A program made the translations under genes and the position numbers. A stretch of DNA of 64,000 bases from Sphingobacterium faecale (lineage in GTDB: Bacteria; Bacteroidota; Bacteroidia; Sphingobacteriales; Sphingobacteriaceae). The notes below the pieces were generated by a model. That model was not told the origin of the DNA. It made no database searches and saw nothing but the letters and a program-made list of their open reading frames with translations. The stretch covers positions 310,001 through 374,000 of the forward strand of contig NZ_JAERTY010000008.1 of NCBI RefSeq assembly GCF_016746095.1, read 5' to 3'. Shown here piece by piece: positions 35,679 through 43,879 of the stretch (positions within the stretch are counted from its first letter, which is position 1; the number at the start of each line of letters is the position of its first letter).

Positions 35679-36404
35679 TTACTTATCAAAACCATATTTC
35701 TTTTCAAGAACTTTAAAATGCAGCTCTTTCTTTTCTTTTAGAAGCAGGTCATAACCTTCTTTTAGATTTTTCCAGAATGCTAAAGTTGTTTCGTTGACTT
35801 CAGCCTTATGCTTCGTTATGTTTTCATCTGTCATTTCAAAAGGGAAGATATATACCGGAATATTTTGCTGTCCAGCTTCTTTGGCCCATAGGGCATAGAG
35901 GTATATTTCTTTAATCAGGTCATCTGTCATTGGCAGGCAACCTACAGTTTCGCATTTTCCATGAATAAAGATGTCTGAACCGGTATAGCCTAGGCTTTTG
36001 TCTAGCTCGTTGGGGTAGTTTAAACCTAAAGAAAGATAGTATAGGCTTTGGGGATTAAAACGATCGATATGGTAGAAGCCTTCAGGCACTTGTTTGTCTC
36101 CTTCTGCTTTTTTGGGACCTAGTATTCCAGAACGTTTACATATTGGGTAGGTATGCAGGAGGTTATAGGTGCTTTCTGTTGTCGCTTTTGCATACAGCTC
36201 CAATTTGTCTGCATTTTTGTAGGCTACGAGCAAGATGTTCAGCTCTTCCATGTTTAGGTTTTTTGAAGCCAAGAGTTTCTTGAGTTGACCTTCTTTTTCC
36301 TGCTTTGCCACTGCGACACGGTCTTCAGTATGCTGTTGCTTCGGTTGGTTTTGACAGGAGAGAGTTATCAATAGTATCATTAAACCTGAGATTATTTTGT
36401 GCAT
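35679..36404 (-). CDS. L,D-transpeptidase (YafK-like) lipoprotein
   Basis: A 241-residue lipoprotein (lipobox ITLSC, Cys17). The catalytic block is SDIFIHGKCETVGCLPMTDD, with His148 and the nucleophile candidate Cys156 of the YkuD fold. ELYAKATTESTYNLLHTYPICKR precedes it. YafK-type enzymes cut or form cross-links between peptidoglycan and attached proteins, on the periplasmic side. The neighbouring Crp/Fnr gene is 24 bases upstream on the same strand, so both may be co-transcribed. Confidence 0.86.
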   Translation of the reverse strand: MHKIISGLMILLITLSCQNQPKQQHTEDRVAVAKQEKEGQLKKLLASKNLNMEELNILLVAYKNADKLELYAKATTESTYNLLHTYPICKRSGILGPKKAEGDKQVPEGFYHIDRFNPQSLYYLSLGLNYPNELDKSLGYTGSDIFIHGKCETVGCLPMTDDLIKEIYLYALWAKEAGQQNIPVYIFPFEMTDENITKHKAEVNETTLAFWKNLKEGYDLLLKEKKELHFKVLEKKYGFDK

Positions 36405-36428
36405 GGGTTTTTCTTATTTGGCTATTTT

Positions 36429-37001
36429 TTAGGTGTGGGCGATTTCTTTACGGATACGGCTCAGGGAGGTATCGGTGATCCCCAGATAGCTCGCGATATA
36501 TTTTAGAGGCGCCTGTTGTATGATCTGCGGCCGTTCGTGCATCAGCTGTAGATAGCGCTTGGTGGCAGGTTCGGTAATCATCTCGGTTGCTCTTTTTTTA
36601 CTCTGATAAAGCTCAAATGCCATCCATGCCCGTCCCCATTCACGCATTGCAGGTATGTGGTGGAATAGCTCTTGGAAATCGTCAAATTTTACTTTCCACA
36701 AAGTGCAGTCGGTCAGGCATTGGATATACTCTTGGGTGGGGACGCGTTGAAATAACGAGGCGACCTCGATAGCCACTTCTTGGTTCCCTTTGAAGTCGGT
36801 AGTGATTTCATTGCCTTCGTAATCGTAGAGATAGGAACGAACCAATCCGCTTTCTACAATATAGTATTCGTTGGCGACCTGATCTTTTTGTAACAGGAAA
36901 TCTCCTTTCGACTTTAGTACTTTCTCATGGGCTTGACCTATTAGCTCGAAGTCTTTTGTTTCAAATAAAGGGTGTTGGTATACGTAGCGTAATATTTCCA
37001 T
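36429..37001 (-). CDS. Crp/Fnr-family transcriptional regulator
   Basis: A 190-residue regulator: cyclic-nucleotide-binding-like beta-barrel (about 25-110, LLQKDQVANEYYIVESGLVR) and a C-terminal HTH (about 160-185, PLKYIASYLGITDTSLSRIR). No Fe-S cysteine cluster of Fnr is present and the ligand is unknown. It is the common Bacteroidota Crp subfamily that often controls its own neighbour. The lipoprotein gene 24 bases downstream may be in the same unit. Confidence 0.88.
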   Translation of the reverse strand: MEILRYVYQHPLFETKDFELIGQAHEKVLKSKGDFLLQKDQVANEYYIVESGLVRSYLYDYEGNEITTDFKGNQEVAIEVASLFQRVPTQEYIQCLTDCTLWKVKFDDFQELFHHIPAMREWGRAWMAFELYQSKKRATEMITEPATKRYLQLMHERPQIIQQAPLKYIASYLGITDTSLSRIRKEIAHT

Positions 37002-37056
37002 TGTTGGATCTAATTTAGCCCAAGTTAAGGAAATGCATCAAAATTCTATAATTCTA

Positions 37057-38742
37057 TTAAAAGGGGTCTTCGACTTGAAATGTGATCTCTTTTTTTGTGC
37101 TAGGATGTATAAACTGAATATAACCAGCATGTAGGTGTAGCCGATTGGAACGTTTGCCATAGAGGTCATCCCCGCATATTGGAGCATTTAATCCCTGTTG
37201 GTGGGCAGAATGCACCCGTAATTGATGGGTGCGACCTGTGAGAGGAAAGTAGTGGATACGTGTTTTATCTCCCTCGATAGCCACTACCTTGTATTGTGTG
37301 CGTGCATTTTTGCCGTGCTCATAACATAGCATTTGGCGGGGGCGGTCCTCGAGGTCGACTCGTAGTGGAAAGTCTATCGTTCCTTCCTGGCTTTCAATAA
37401 TGCCATCCAATAAAGCGGTATACCTTTTTTTAACGGTATGTCTGATAAACTGGTCTTGTATAAATTGGTGTGCCTCTTTATTCTTAGCCAGAACAAGGAT
37501 CCCTGATGTTGACATATCGAGCCGATGTATGATCAGCGGTCCGGTTATTTCAGGATTACGTGCCTGTATTCTGGTCTGTACGGAATCTTGGATGTGTATA
37601 CCCGGAACGGACAGGAATTCTTCGGGTTTGTTGACCACGATGATATCGTTGTCTTCAAATAATATAGGCAATTCTTTTTCTGAGGCAGGGTTTTCCAGTA
37701 GAGGATTAGGATCTACATCCAGTCCCTGTAGCATGTGACTTAATATGGGCTCGCATTTTCCTTTGCAAGCCGGATAGAAATATCGGTGTTTTCTGATCTC
37801 GGAACCAGGGGAGGCTCCCCACCAGAACTCGGCTATGCAAACGGGGCTGAGTTCATTTTGATAGGCGTACTGTAGTAGCTTGGGTGCGGCGCATTCTCCT
37901 GCACCTGCGGGAGGGAGCATGTGTATGGCTTCCTCAAATATCGGTAATAGTGATTTTGAATGACCGTTGGCATTTAAAAAAACATATTGATCAAATAGCT
38001 GCTGCTGTAGGTTGGCTGACAGTTGCTTTCGGAACTCCTTCTTTTCTGTAATTTGAAGTAAAAGGGTCTCTAGCTGCCGTTCTATCTTATTGATACTTTC
38101 TTTGGTCTGTTGCTTGAGGATATCATATTCGTGTTGATCTCTGTAGCTTTGTTTGACCAGGTCCTGTTCCAGAGTAAGGTATTCTTCATCAGAAAGTAGT
38201 GAGCGTTGTGCTGTGCGTATCTCTTTGCGTTGCTTTTTGTTCTGTTTGTGCAGATTTCTCATGTTGCTCAAAGCGCTGGCTGCTTGTTGCTCAGTGTCAG
38301 TTAATTGTTTTTGGAGAGCTGGAATATCAGGAAGGGACTCTAAGTTTTCAATCTCCCGGTTGAGTTGATTTATCGTAGCTTCTTGTCGTAAAAAGAAACC
38401 ATCGGGATTGAGCATGTCAAAAAGTGGAGGGACGAAATATTTATGAATATTGGTGCCTGCTAATTTTCCGGAACAAGCTGCTAGATAGCCTAAAGTGCCT
38501 TGTTTGTTTTCAACAACTAATACACCAAACATTTTACCGATAGGATTACCACCCTGTCCTTCATCAAGACCAAAATTGTGCTGAAAATCTTGTTGCTCGG
38601 TTAGGTACTGTTGCAATTCCTGCGCAGCCTGTAGGCTGAGCGGATGGGGATCATAACAGAAAGGAAAGGTGAATTTTTTGGGCGTCTCCATCTCGCTGAT
38701 GTCCTGTTTAAACGTATGGAAAAAAGGTGTCGATTCATTCAT
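37057..38742 (-). CDS. RluA-family pseudouridine synthase with long N-terminal coiled-coil region
   Basis: A 561-residue protein. The catalytic domain is at about 355-560 with HRLDMSTSGILVLAK (Asp409) and the RluA block DNDIIVVNKPEEFLSVPG. The first 350 residues are unlike plain RluA: a compact start (about 25-115), a long helical, Gln/Lys-rich coiled coil (about 125-245) and a Cys-containing FWWGASPGSEIRKHRYFYPA, ACKGKC region (about 305-330). This long subgroup is known in Bacteroidota and gamma-proteobacteria; RNA target not known. Confidence 0.87.
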   Translation of the reverse strand: MNESTPFFHTFKQDISEMETPKKFTFPFCYDPHPLSLQAAQELQQYLTEQQDFQHNFGLDEGQGGNPIGKMFGVLVVENKQGTLGYLAACSGKLAGTNIHKYFVPPLFDMLNPDGFFLRQEATINQLNREIENLESLPDIPALQKQLTDTEQQAASALSNMRNLHKQNKKQRKEIRTAQRSLLSDEEYLTLEQDLVKQSYRDQHEYDILKQQTKESINKIERQLETLLLQITEKKEFRKQLSANLQQQLFDQYVFLNANGHSKSLLPIFEEAIHMLPPAGAGECAAPKLLQYAYQNELSPVCIAEFWWGASPGSEIRKHRYFYPACKGKCEPILSHMLQGLDVDPNPLLENPASEKELPILFEDNDIIVVNKPEEFLSVPGIHIQDSVQTRIQARNPEITGPLIIHRLDMSTSGILVLAKNKEAHQFIQDQFIRHTVKKRYTALLDGIIESQEGTIDFPLRVDLEDRPRQMLCYEHGKNARTQYKVVAIEGDKTRIHYFPLTGRTHQLRVHSAHQQGLNAPICGDDLYGKRSNRLHLHAGYIQFIHPSTKKEITFQVEDPF

Positions 38743-38785
38743 CTTACTTCAATTCTTTATGAAATGCAAAAGTAGGAAGAAATAT

Positions 38786-38831
38786 GTTAAGAAGTTATGA
38801 GGTTAAGAAGTTATCGAGTTATCAAGTGAAC
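38786..38831. repeat. 8-bp periodic GTTAnnnn array, copy 1
   Basis: Six consecutive units of 8 bases (GTTAAGAA, GTTATGAG, GTTAAGAA, GTTATCGA, GTTATCAA, GTGAACAG) lie in the divergent spacer between the RluA gene and the aldo/keto reductase. The same 8-base rhythm occurs at 45722-45777. Role unknown. Confidence 0.6.
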
Positions 38832-38938
38832 AGGATCGCTCGACAACCGGCTTACTAACTGACTTAAATATTACATGATAACTTCTGAAATGATTCGAAA
38901 AATGGGTAACTTGTAATACTTCAAAAAAAGATATACTT

Positions 38939-39895
38939 ATGCGAGATAAAAGACGATTGGGGAGCTCTTCCCTGGAAATAGTTCCTTTGATATTTGGTGG
39001 AAATGTATTTGGATGGACCTTGGATCAACAGGCTTCTTTTGGTATTTTGGATGCTTTCAAAGATCTAGGATTTAACGCGATTGATACAGCTAATAATTAT
39101 TCGCATTGGGTTCCCGGTAACAAGGGCGGTGAATCGGAAACTATTATTGGTAATTGGTTGCAGGATCGGGGAGGCCGCAGTGATATCGTTCTGATGACTA
39201 AGGTGGGAGGTCGCTTTGGATATGACAGTAAGCCGAATGTACGGGGAACCTATATTAAGGAGGAGGTGGAGAACTCGTTGAGACGATTGCGTACAGATTA
39301 TATTGATCTTTATCAAACACATTATGATGACGAAGCTATTCCTGTAGAAGAGACTTTGCGTGCTTATGATGATCTAATACAGGAGGGTAAGGTCCGTTTT
39401 ATTGGTGCTTCGAATATATCTCCGGAACGTCTGGTAGAAAGTTTGGATACTTCGGAGGAGAAAGGGATTGCGTCTTATGTTTCACTTCAACCGGAGTATA
39501 ATCTTTATGATCGGTCCAAATTCGAGAACTTGTACGAAAAAATAAGTTTTGAAAAACAAATCGGTGTTATTCCATATTATTCATTAGCAAGTGGCTTCCT
39601 GACTGGAAAATATATAGCAGAAGCCGACTTCGGTCAATCTGCTCGCGGGGCGGATATTCAAAAGAAGTATTGGAATGATCGTGGGCGTCGTATTGTGACC
39701 GCTCTTAAGGAAGTAGCCGATTCTTATTCTGTTTCTGCCTCAGCTGTAGCATTGGCTTGGTTGCTTGCACAACGTGCGGTTACTGCTCCTATAGCGAGTG
39801 CTACGAAGAATCAACATATGGATGCCTTTGTCGAGGCTGTCAGTTTACGATTGGATGCTGCTAGTTTGGCAAAATTAGAACTAGCAAGTAGTTAG
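38939..39895 (+). CDS. Aldo/keto reductase
   Basis: A 318-residue NADPH-dependent oxidoreductase of the AKR TIM-barrel family. The catalytic set is visible: NAIDTANNYSHW (Asp/Tyr), VLMTKVGGRF (Lys), YIDLYQTHYDDE (His), and the NADPH-binding C-terminal end IASATKNQHMDAFVEA. Signature IGASNISPERLVE. Substrate is not readable. It precedes the Dps-like gene by 57 bases on the same strand, and the two may be expressed together under oxidative stress. Confidence 0.92.
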   Translation: MRDKRRLGSSSLEIVPLIFGGNVFGWTLDQQASFGILDAFKDLGFNAIDTANNYSHWVPGNKGGESETIIGNWLQDRGGRSDIVLMTKVGGRFGYDSKPNVRGTYIKEEVENSLRRLRTDYIDLYQTHYDDEAIPVEETLRAYDDLIQEGKVRFIGASNISPERLVESLDTSEEKGIASYVSLQPEYNLYDRSKFENLYEKISFEKQIGVIPYYSLASGFLTGKYIAEADFGQSARGADIQKKYWNDRGRRIVTALKEVADSYSVSASAVALAWLLAQRAVTAPIASATKNQHMDAFVEAVSLRLDAASLAKLELASS

Positions 39896-39952
39896 AGAAG
39901 TTGAAAGGTAGAATTTTAAATAGTTAAGAAGTTAAATCAAATTATACATATA

Positions 39953-40423
39953 ATGAAAGCAAATATTGGAATTAAAGAAAAGGATACAGCAGCGGTTGCT
40001 GTGTTATTGAACAAATTATTGGCTGATGAAAATGTATTGTACATCAAAGTCCGTAATGCACATTGGAATATTGAGGGAGTGGATTTTCACGCACAACATT
40101 TATTTTTTGAGGGAATATATGATGAGTTGGCAGAATTGATCGATGAGATCGCTGAACGTGTACGTGCTATCGGGCATTATGCTGTGGGCACGATGAAGCA
40201 GTTTTTGGAACTTACGCAGCTTACAGAGATGAAATATGGTAAAAATGATAGCCAAGGTTATATCAAAGAGTTGTTAGGAGATTTTGAGAGCTTGATCATT
40301 ACGCTCCGGGAATATATCGAGACGGCGGAGAAGCATGGCGATGCTGGTACGGAGGATTTCTTGGTGGGTATTCTTGGTAAGCACGAAAAGACAGCATGGA
40401 TGCTACGAGCACATCTGAAATAG
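39953..40423 (+). CDS. dps: Dps-family DNA-protection ferritin
   Basis: A 156-residue ferritin-like protein. The ferroxidase signature AHWNIEGVDFHAQHLFFEG and DELAELIDEIAERVRAIG (His, Asp, Glu ligands at the subunit interface) identifies Dps. It binds and oxidises iron with peroxide and can shield DNA. The neighbours are an aldo/keto reductase upstream and fabV downstream. A strong terminator follows within 4 bases. Confidence 0.94.
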   Translation: MKANIGIKEKDTAAVAVLLNKLLADENVLYIKVRNAHWNIEGVDFHAQHLFFEGIYDELAELIDEIAERVRAIGHYAVGTMKQFLELTQLTEMKYGKNDSQGYIKELLGDFESLIITLREYIETAEKHGDAGTEDFLVGILGKHEKTAWMLRAHLK

Positions 40424-40426
40424 TAG

Positions 40427-40464
40427 AACTACAAAGGCTTTCGGAAACGGAAGCCTTTGTAGTT
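40427..40464. terminator. Long hairpin terminator after dps
   Basis: AACTACAAAGGCTT (40427-40440) pairs perfectly with AAGCCTTTGTAGTT (40451-40464) around a 10-nt loop. It lies just after the dps stop codon. Confidence 0.85.
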
Positions 40465-40563
40465 ATTTAGACAATTAACTTTTTGTATTACCTATTGCGC
40501 GAATGCAAAGCATTTTGCATAAGTTTGTACTTTGTTAACATCATTAACATCTAAGTATTAAAT

Positions 40564-41766
40564 ATGATTATTCAACCACGTGTAAGAGGTTTTATCTGTT
40601 TGACTTCACACCCTGAAGGAACAGCACAGAATGTTAAAAACCAAATTGAATATGTAAAATCAAAAGGCAAAATCGCCAATGGTCCCAAGAAAGTATTGGT
40701 TATAGGAGCTTCTACAGGCTTCGGCTTGGCTTCGCGGATTACGGCTGCCTTTGGTTCGGATGCTGCTACTATCGGTGTCTTTTTTGAGAAGCCGGCTGCT
40801 GAGGGTAAGCCAGGTACTGCTGGATGGTATAACACCGCAGCATTTGAGAAAGAAGCACAGTCTGCTGGCTTATATGCTAAGAGTATCAATGGTGATGCAT
40901 TCTCGGATGATATTAAGAAGCAAACTATTGAGTTGATTAAAAAAGACTTGGGTCAAGTTGACTTGGTTGTTTATTCTTTAGCATCTCCTAGACGTACACA
41001 TCCAAAAACTGGTGTTGCACACGCTTCTGTATTGAAGCCGATTGCTAATCCTTTTACGAATAAAACAGTGGACTTTCATGCTGGGGTAGTTTCTGATATT
41101 TCGATCCAACCGGTAGAAAATGAGGAAGATGTAGCCAATACTATAGCCGTAATGGGCGGAGAGGACTGGAAGTTCTGGATCGAAGATCTGAAAGCTGCTG
41201 GTGTATTGGCTGATGGAGTGAAGACTGTTGCTTATTCTTACATTGGCCCTGAGCTTACTTATCCTATCTATAGAAATGGTACGATCGGTAAGGCAAAAGA
41301 TGATTTGGAAAATACGGTGCCGATTATCAACGATTTGTTAAAGGACCTGAACGGTATTTCTTATGTGTCTGTAAACAAGGCTTTGGTTACACAGTCTAGT
41401 TCAGCTATTCCGGTAGTTCCTTTATATATATCATTGCTTTACAAAGTGATGAAAGCTAAGGGCATCCATGAAGGTACGATTGAGCAAATGCAACGCTTAT
41501 TCGCGGAGCGTCTTTACAGTACAGATGGAAAGCTTGCTTTGGATGAAAAAGGGCGTATCCGCGTCGATGACTGGGAAATGCGCGCTGATGTACAGGAAGA
41601 AGTTGCAAAACTTTGGGATGAGGCTACTACTGAAAACTTGGAAGAGATTTCGGATATCAAAGGATACCGTGATGAGTTCTTTAACCTTTTCGGTTTCAAC
41701 TTCCCTGAGGTAAATTACGAAGCAGATACGAATGAGGTCGTTACTGTCCCGAGTATAGAGGGGTAG
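40564..41766 (+). CDS. fabV: FabV-type enoyl-ACP / trans-2-enoyl-CoA reductase
   Basis: A 400-residue NADH-dependent reductase of the last step of fatty-acid elongation. VLVIGASTGFGLASRIT is the NADH loop and TYPIYRNGTIGKAK holds the Tyr-x8-Lys catalytic pair. The length (about 400) and this wider spacing set FabV apart from FabI and explain the triclosan tolerance known for this family. It has its own spacer upstream with a TTTG plus TACTTTG pair near 40514-40535. A terminator hairpin follows. Confidence 0.95.
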   Translation: MIIQPRVRGFICLTSHPEGTAQNVKNQIEYVKSKGKIANGPKKVLVIGASTGFGLASRITAAFGSDAATIGVFFEKPAAEGKPGTAGWYNTAAFEKEAQSAGLYAKSINGDAFSDDIKKQTIELIKKDLGQVDLVVYSLASPRRTHPKTGVAHASVLKPIANPFTNKTVDFHAGVVSDISIQPVENEEDVANTIAVMGGEDWKFWIEDLKAAGVLADGVKTVAYSYIGPELTYPIYRNGTIGKAKDDLENTVPIINDLLKDLNGISYVSVNKALVTQSSSAIPVVPLYISLLYKVMKAKGIHEGTIEQMQRLFAERLYSTDGKLALDEKGRIRVDDWEMRADVQEEVAKLWDEATTENLEEISDIKGYRDEFFNLFGFNFPEVNYEADTNEVVTVPSIEG

Positions 41767-41790
41767 TCGTAGCTTCCTATCTTAAATATA

Positions 41791-41829
41791 ATAAAAGCCA
41801 TCTCGAAGTCAATTCGGGGTGGCTTTTAT
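41791..41829. terminator. Bidirectional terminator between fabV and the PolX gene
   Basis: ATAAAAGCCA (41791-41800) and TGGCTTTTAT (41820-41829) pair, with an extra CGAA/TTCG inner stem. It separates convergent genes. Confidence 0.85.
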
Positions 41830-41838
41830 TATAATAGT

Positions 41839-43512
41839 TTAGATTTTTGCTTTTCTTTCTTTGAAAAACTGAGTGATCTCTTCTAAGTTGAACGCATTGA
41901 GACATTTTTCTTTTGTCAGTCCGCCCTTGCGTGCTATATGTATGCCGTAATGCATATCCAAAAGTCCTTCTGTGCGGTGGGCATCGGGGTTAATGGAAAG
42001 AAGCACACCTTTTTCTAACGCATAGCGGTGCCAGCGCCAGTCCAAATCGAGACGTAAAGGGTTGGCATTGATTTCAATGACTACCTCGTTCGCCGCACAG
42101 GCATCTATAACCTTTTTGAAGTCTAGCGGGTATCCGGCTCTGGAGAGCAACAAACGTCCCGTAGGGTGTCCTAAGATTGTCGTATAGGGGTTTTCAATTG
42201 CTTTGATCAATCGAGCAGTGGCCTTTTCCTCATCCATCTTTAGGCTGCTGTGTACCGAGGCGACTACGAAATCAAATTGAGCTAATACTTCGTCGGGATA
42301 GTCTAAAGAGCCGTCGGACAGTATATCGCTTTCTATTCCTTTAAAGATCTTGAACGGAGCGAGCTCTTGGTTTAGCTTGTCCACTTCTGCCCATTGTAGC
42401 TGTAAGCGCTCTTCTGTCAGACCATTGGCATATACGGCGGTCTTGGAGTGGTCGCAGATACCGAAATAAGAGAGCCCTAAGTTATCTTTGCAGTATAGCG
42501 CCATTTCTTTTAGGCTATGCACACCATCCGAGTATGTGGAGTGGTTGTGGACAGTTCCCTTTAGATCGCCAAACTCTATTAATTTGGGAAGGTTATGCGC
42601 CTGCGCCCATACGACTTCGTCCAAGCCCTCACGTAGCTCGGGAACGATGTAATCGAGGCCTAAGGCCTTGTATATTTCCGTTTCTGTATTGCCTGTAGGT
42701 ATGGAAGGATTTATAGCTTTTAGAAGTTCTAAATGGGCTTCTGAACCCGTTTGCGTAAGCCAATCCAGTGCAAAGGTGTCGACTGTGGAACTGAAAACAG
42801 TAAATGGATTGCCATTTTCATCTTTAAACGATATGCTGCGATTATTTTCCTGAATCTCCAGTTCATAGTTTAATCCTGTAATAGCCGTTTGGAGGCTAGA
42901 TAGATCAGTATCTACGATCAGTTCTATTTGTGACAGCACTTCGCATTTTCTACGGAAATCGCCTGCAAATTCTACTTGGTTTTTGGAGAGTACTGCACGT
43001 AGTTTGGTTAAAACAGCTTCTGCTGATCCTTCTATTCTAGCATACAAGAACCATCCTTGATTGGCCAAAGAAAACTCAATTGCTTTTTTAATGTCCTCCT
43101 GCGTCTTTAAGCCAAAGCCTTTCGCTTCGATAAGTCTGTTTTCATTGCAGGCATAGTACAATTCTCCTACGGATTCTATTTCTAGTTCGTTCCATATAGT
43201 CTGCACTTTTTTAGGACCTAGTCCTTTGATCTTAAGCACTTCGAGAATTCCTTCCGGAGTTTTTGCCAGGAGCTCATCGAGTTCTGGGAAGGTGCCTATA
43301 TTAACAATCTGTATTATTTTTTCGGCTGTACTCTTTCCTATGCCTGGCTGCTCGCTGAGTTTTTCAAAATCAGCTTCAGCTGCCTGAAAGGGTAGTTTAT
43401 CTATCTTGAACGAAGCACTGGCCACGGCTTTACTACGAAATGGGTTTTCATTGTGTAGTTCCATTAATTGGGCACAAAGCTTAAAAGTACGTGCTATCGT
43501 TTTATTGTCCAT
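41839..43512 (-). CDS. polX: PolX-type DNA polymerase/3'-5' exonuclease, polymerase site degenerate
   Basis: A 557-residue protein with an HhH region (about 50-115: EQPGIGKSTAEKI, IKGLGPKKVQTIW), a Pol beta-like palm/fingers (about 120-290) and a PHP domain (about 315-557). The PHP metal residues are intact: HNHSTYSDG (322-330), GIESDI, ASVHSS, GHPTGR, NPDAHR. The nucleotidyl-transfer motif normally reads G-S-x-R-R-x-x-E-x-x-x-D-x-D; here GDFRRKCEVLSQIELIV has Gln and Glu in place of the two Asp. Polymerase activity is therefore doubtful while PHP exonuclease is likely. It probably acts in base excision repair. Confidence 0.9.
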   Translation of the reverse strand: MDNKTIARTFKLCAQLMELHNENPFRSKAVASASFKIDKLPFQAAEADFEKLSEQPGIGKSTAEKIIQIVNIGTFPELDELLAKTPEGILEVLKIKGLGPKKVQTIWNELEIESVGELYYACNENRLIEAKGFGLKTQEDIKKAIEFSLANQGWFLYARIEGSAEAVLTKLRAVLSKNQVEFAGDFRRKCEVLSQIELIVDTDLSSLQTAITGLNYELEIQENNRSISFKDENGNPFTVFSSTVDTFALDWLTQTGSEAHLELLKAINPSIPTGNTETEIYKALGLDYIVPELREGLDEVVWAQAHNLPKLIEFGDLKGTVHNHSTYSDGVHSLKEMALYCKDNLGLSYFGICDHSKTAVYANGLTEERLQLQWAEVDKLNQELAPFKIFKGIESDILSDGSLDYPDEVLAQFDFVVASVHSSLKMDEEKATARLIKAIENPYTTILGHPTGRLLLSRAGYPLDFKKVIDACAANEVVIEINANPLRLDLDWRWHRYALEKGVLLSINPDAHRTEGLLDMHYGIHIARKGGLTKEKCLNAFNLEEITQFFKERKAKI

Positions 43513-43611
43513 GTTTATATAAATTTTGAAGGTTGTCCAAAGTTAGCAAACTTAACTTGTGTTAGGAATAGTTGTTGGTTTATAGTTGTGGAGGGACTGA
43601 AGTTAAGGGAG

Positions 43612-43806
43612 GTTGTTTTTGTCGCTCAAGCCGCGACAGGCTCACAGTTTTCTACGGAGATTGCCTCGCAATTTTGTCTTGCCAAAAGTGTGCAAACCGG
43701 AACGAAGTGGAGCTCATCGAAGATAAAGCGCGTCACTGTGCCGGCTTACCAAAACGGATTACTAGCACTACAATTGGCAACCCTCCAAGGTGATATTTTC
43801 TAAAGT
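43612..43806 (+). repeat. Diverged third copy of the intergenic repeat (R3)
   Basis: Starts with TGTCGCTCAAGCCGCGACAG, later has GCGCGTCACTGTGCCGGCTT and CAACCCTCCAAGGTGATATT, in the same order as in R1 and R2. Two inserts (after GACAGGCTC and around 43690-43720) separate the blocks. It lies in the 367-base spacer between the PolX gene and the NDH-2 gene. No gene of its own. Confidence 0.65.
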
Positions 43807-43840
43807 GAACAGGCATTGCGAATAGTCCTATATCTCATAA

Positions 43841-43873
43841 AAAATGGGCTACCTTTTTGAAATAGCCCATTTT
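43841..43873. terminator. Hairpin terminator after the NDH-2 gene
   Basis: AAAATGGGCTA (43841-43851) and TAGCCCATTTT (43863-43873) form an 11-bp perfect stem followed by T-rich sequence on the minus strand. It is 7 bases beyond the stop of the NDH-2 gene. Confidence 0.88.
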
Positions 43874-43879
43874 CTTGTC

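Noticed and set aside
43468..43803. Two plus-strand frames of about 70-110 codons
   Set aside because: They run across the PolX start and the R3 repeat and have no start region or conserved content.
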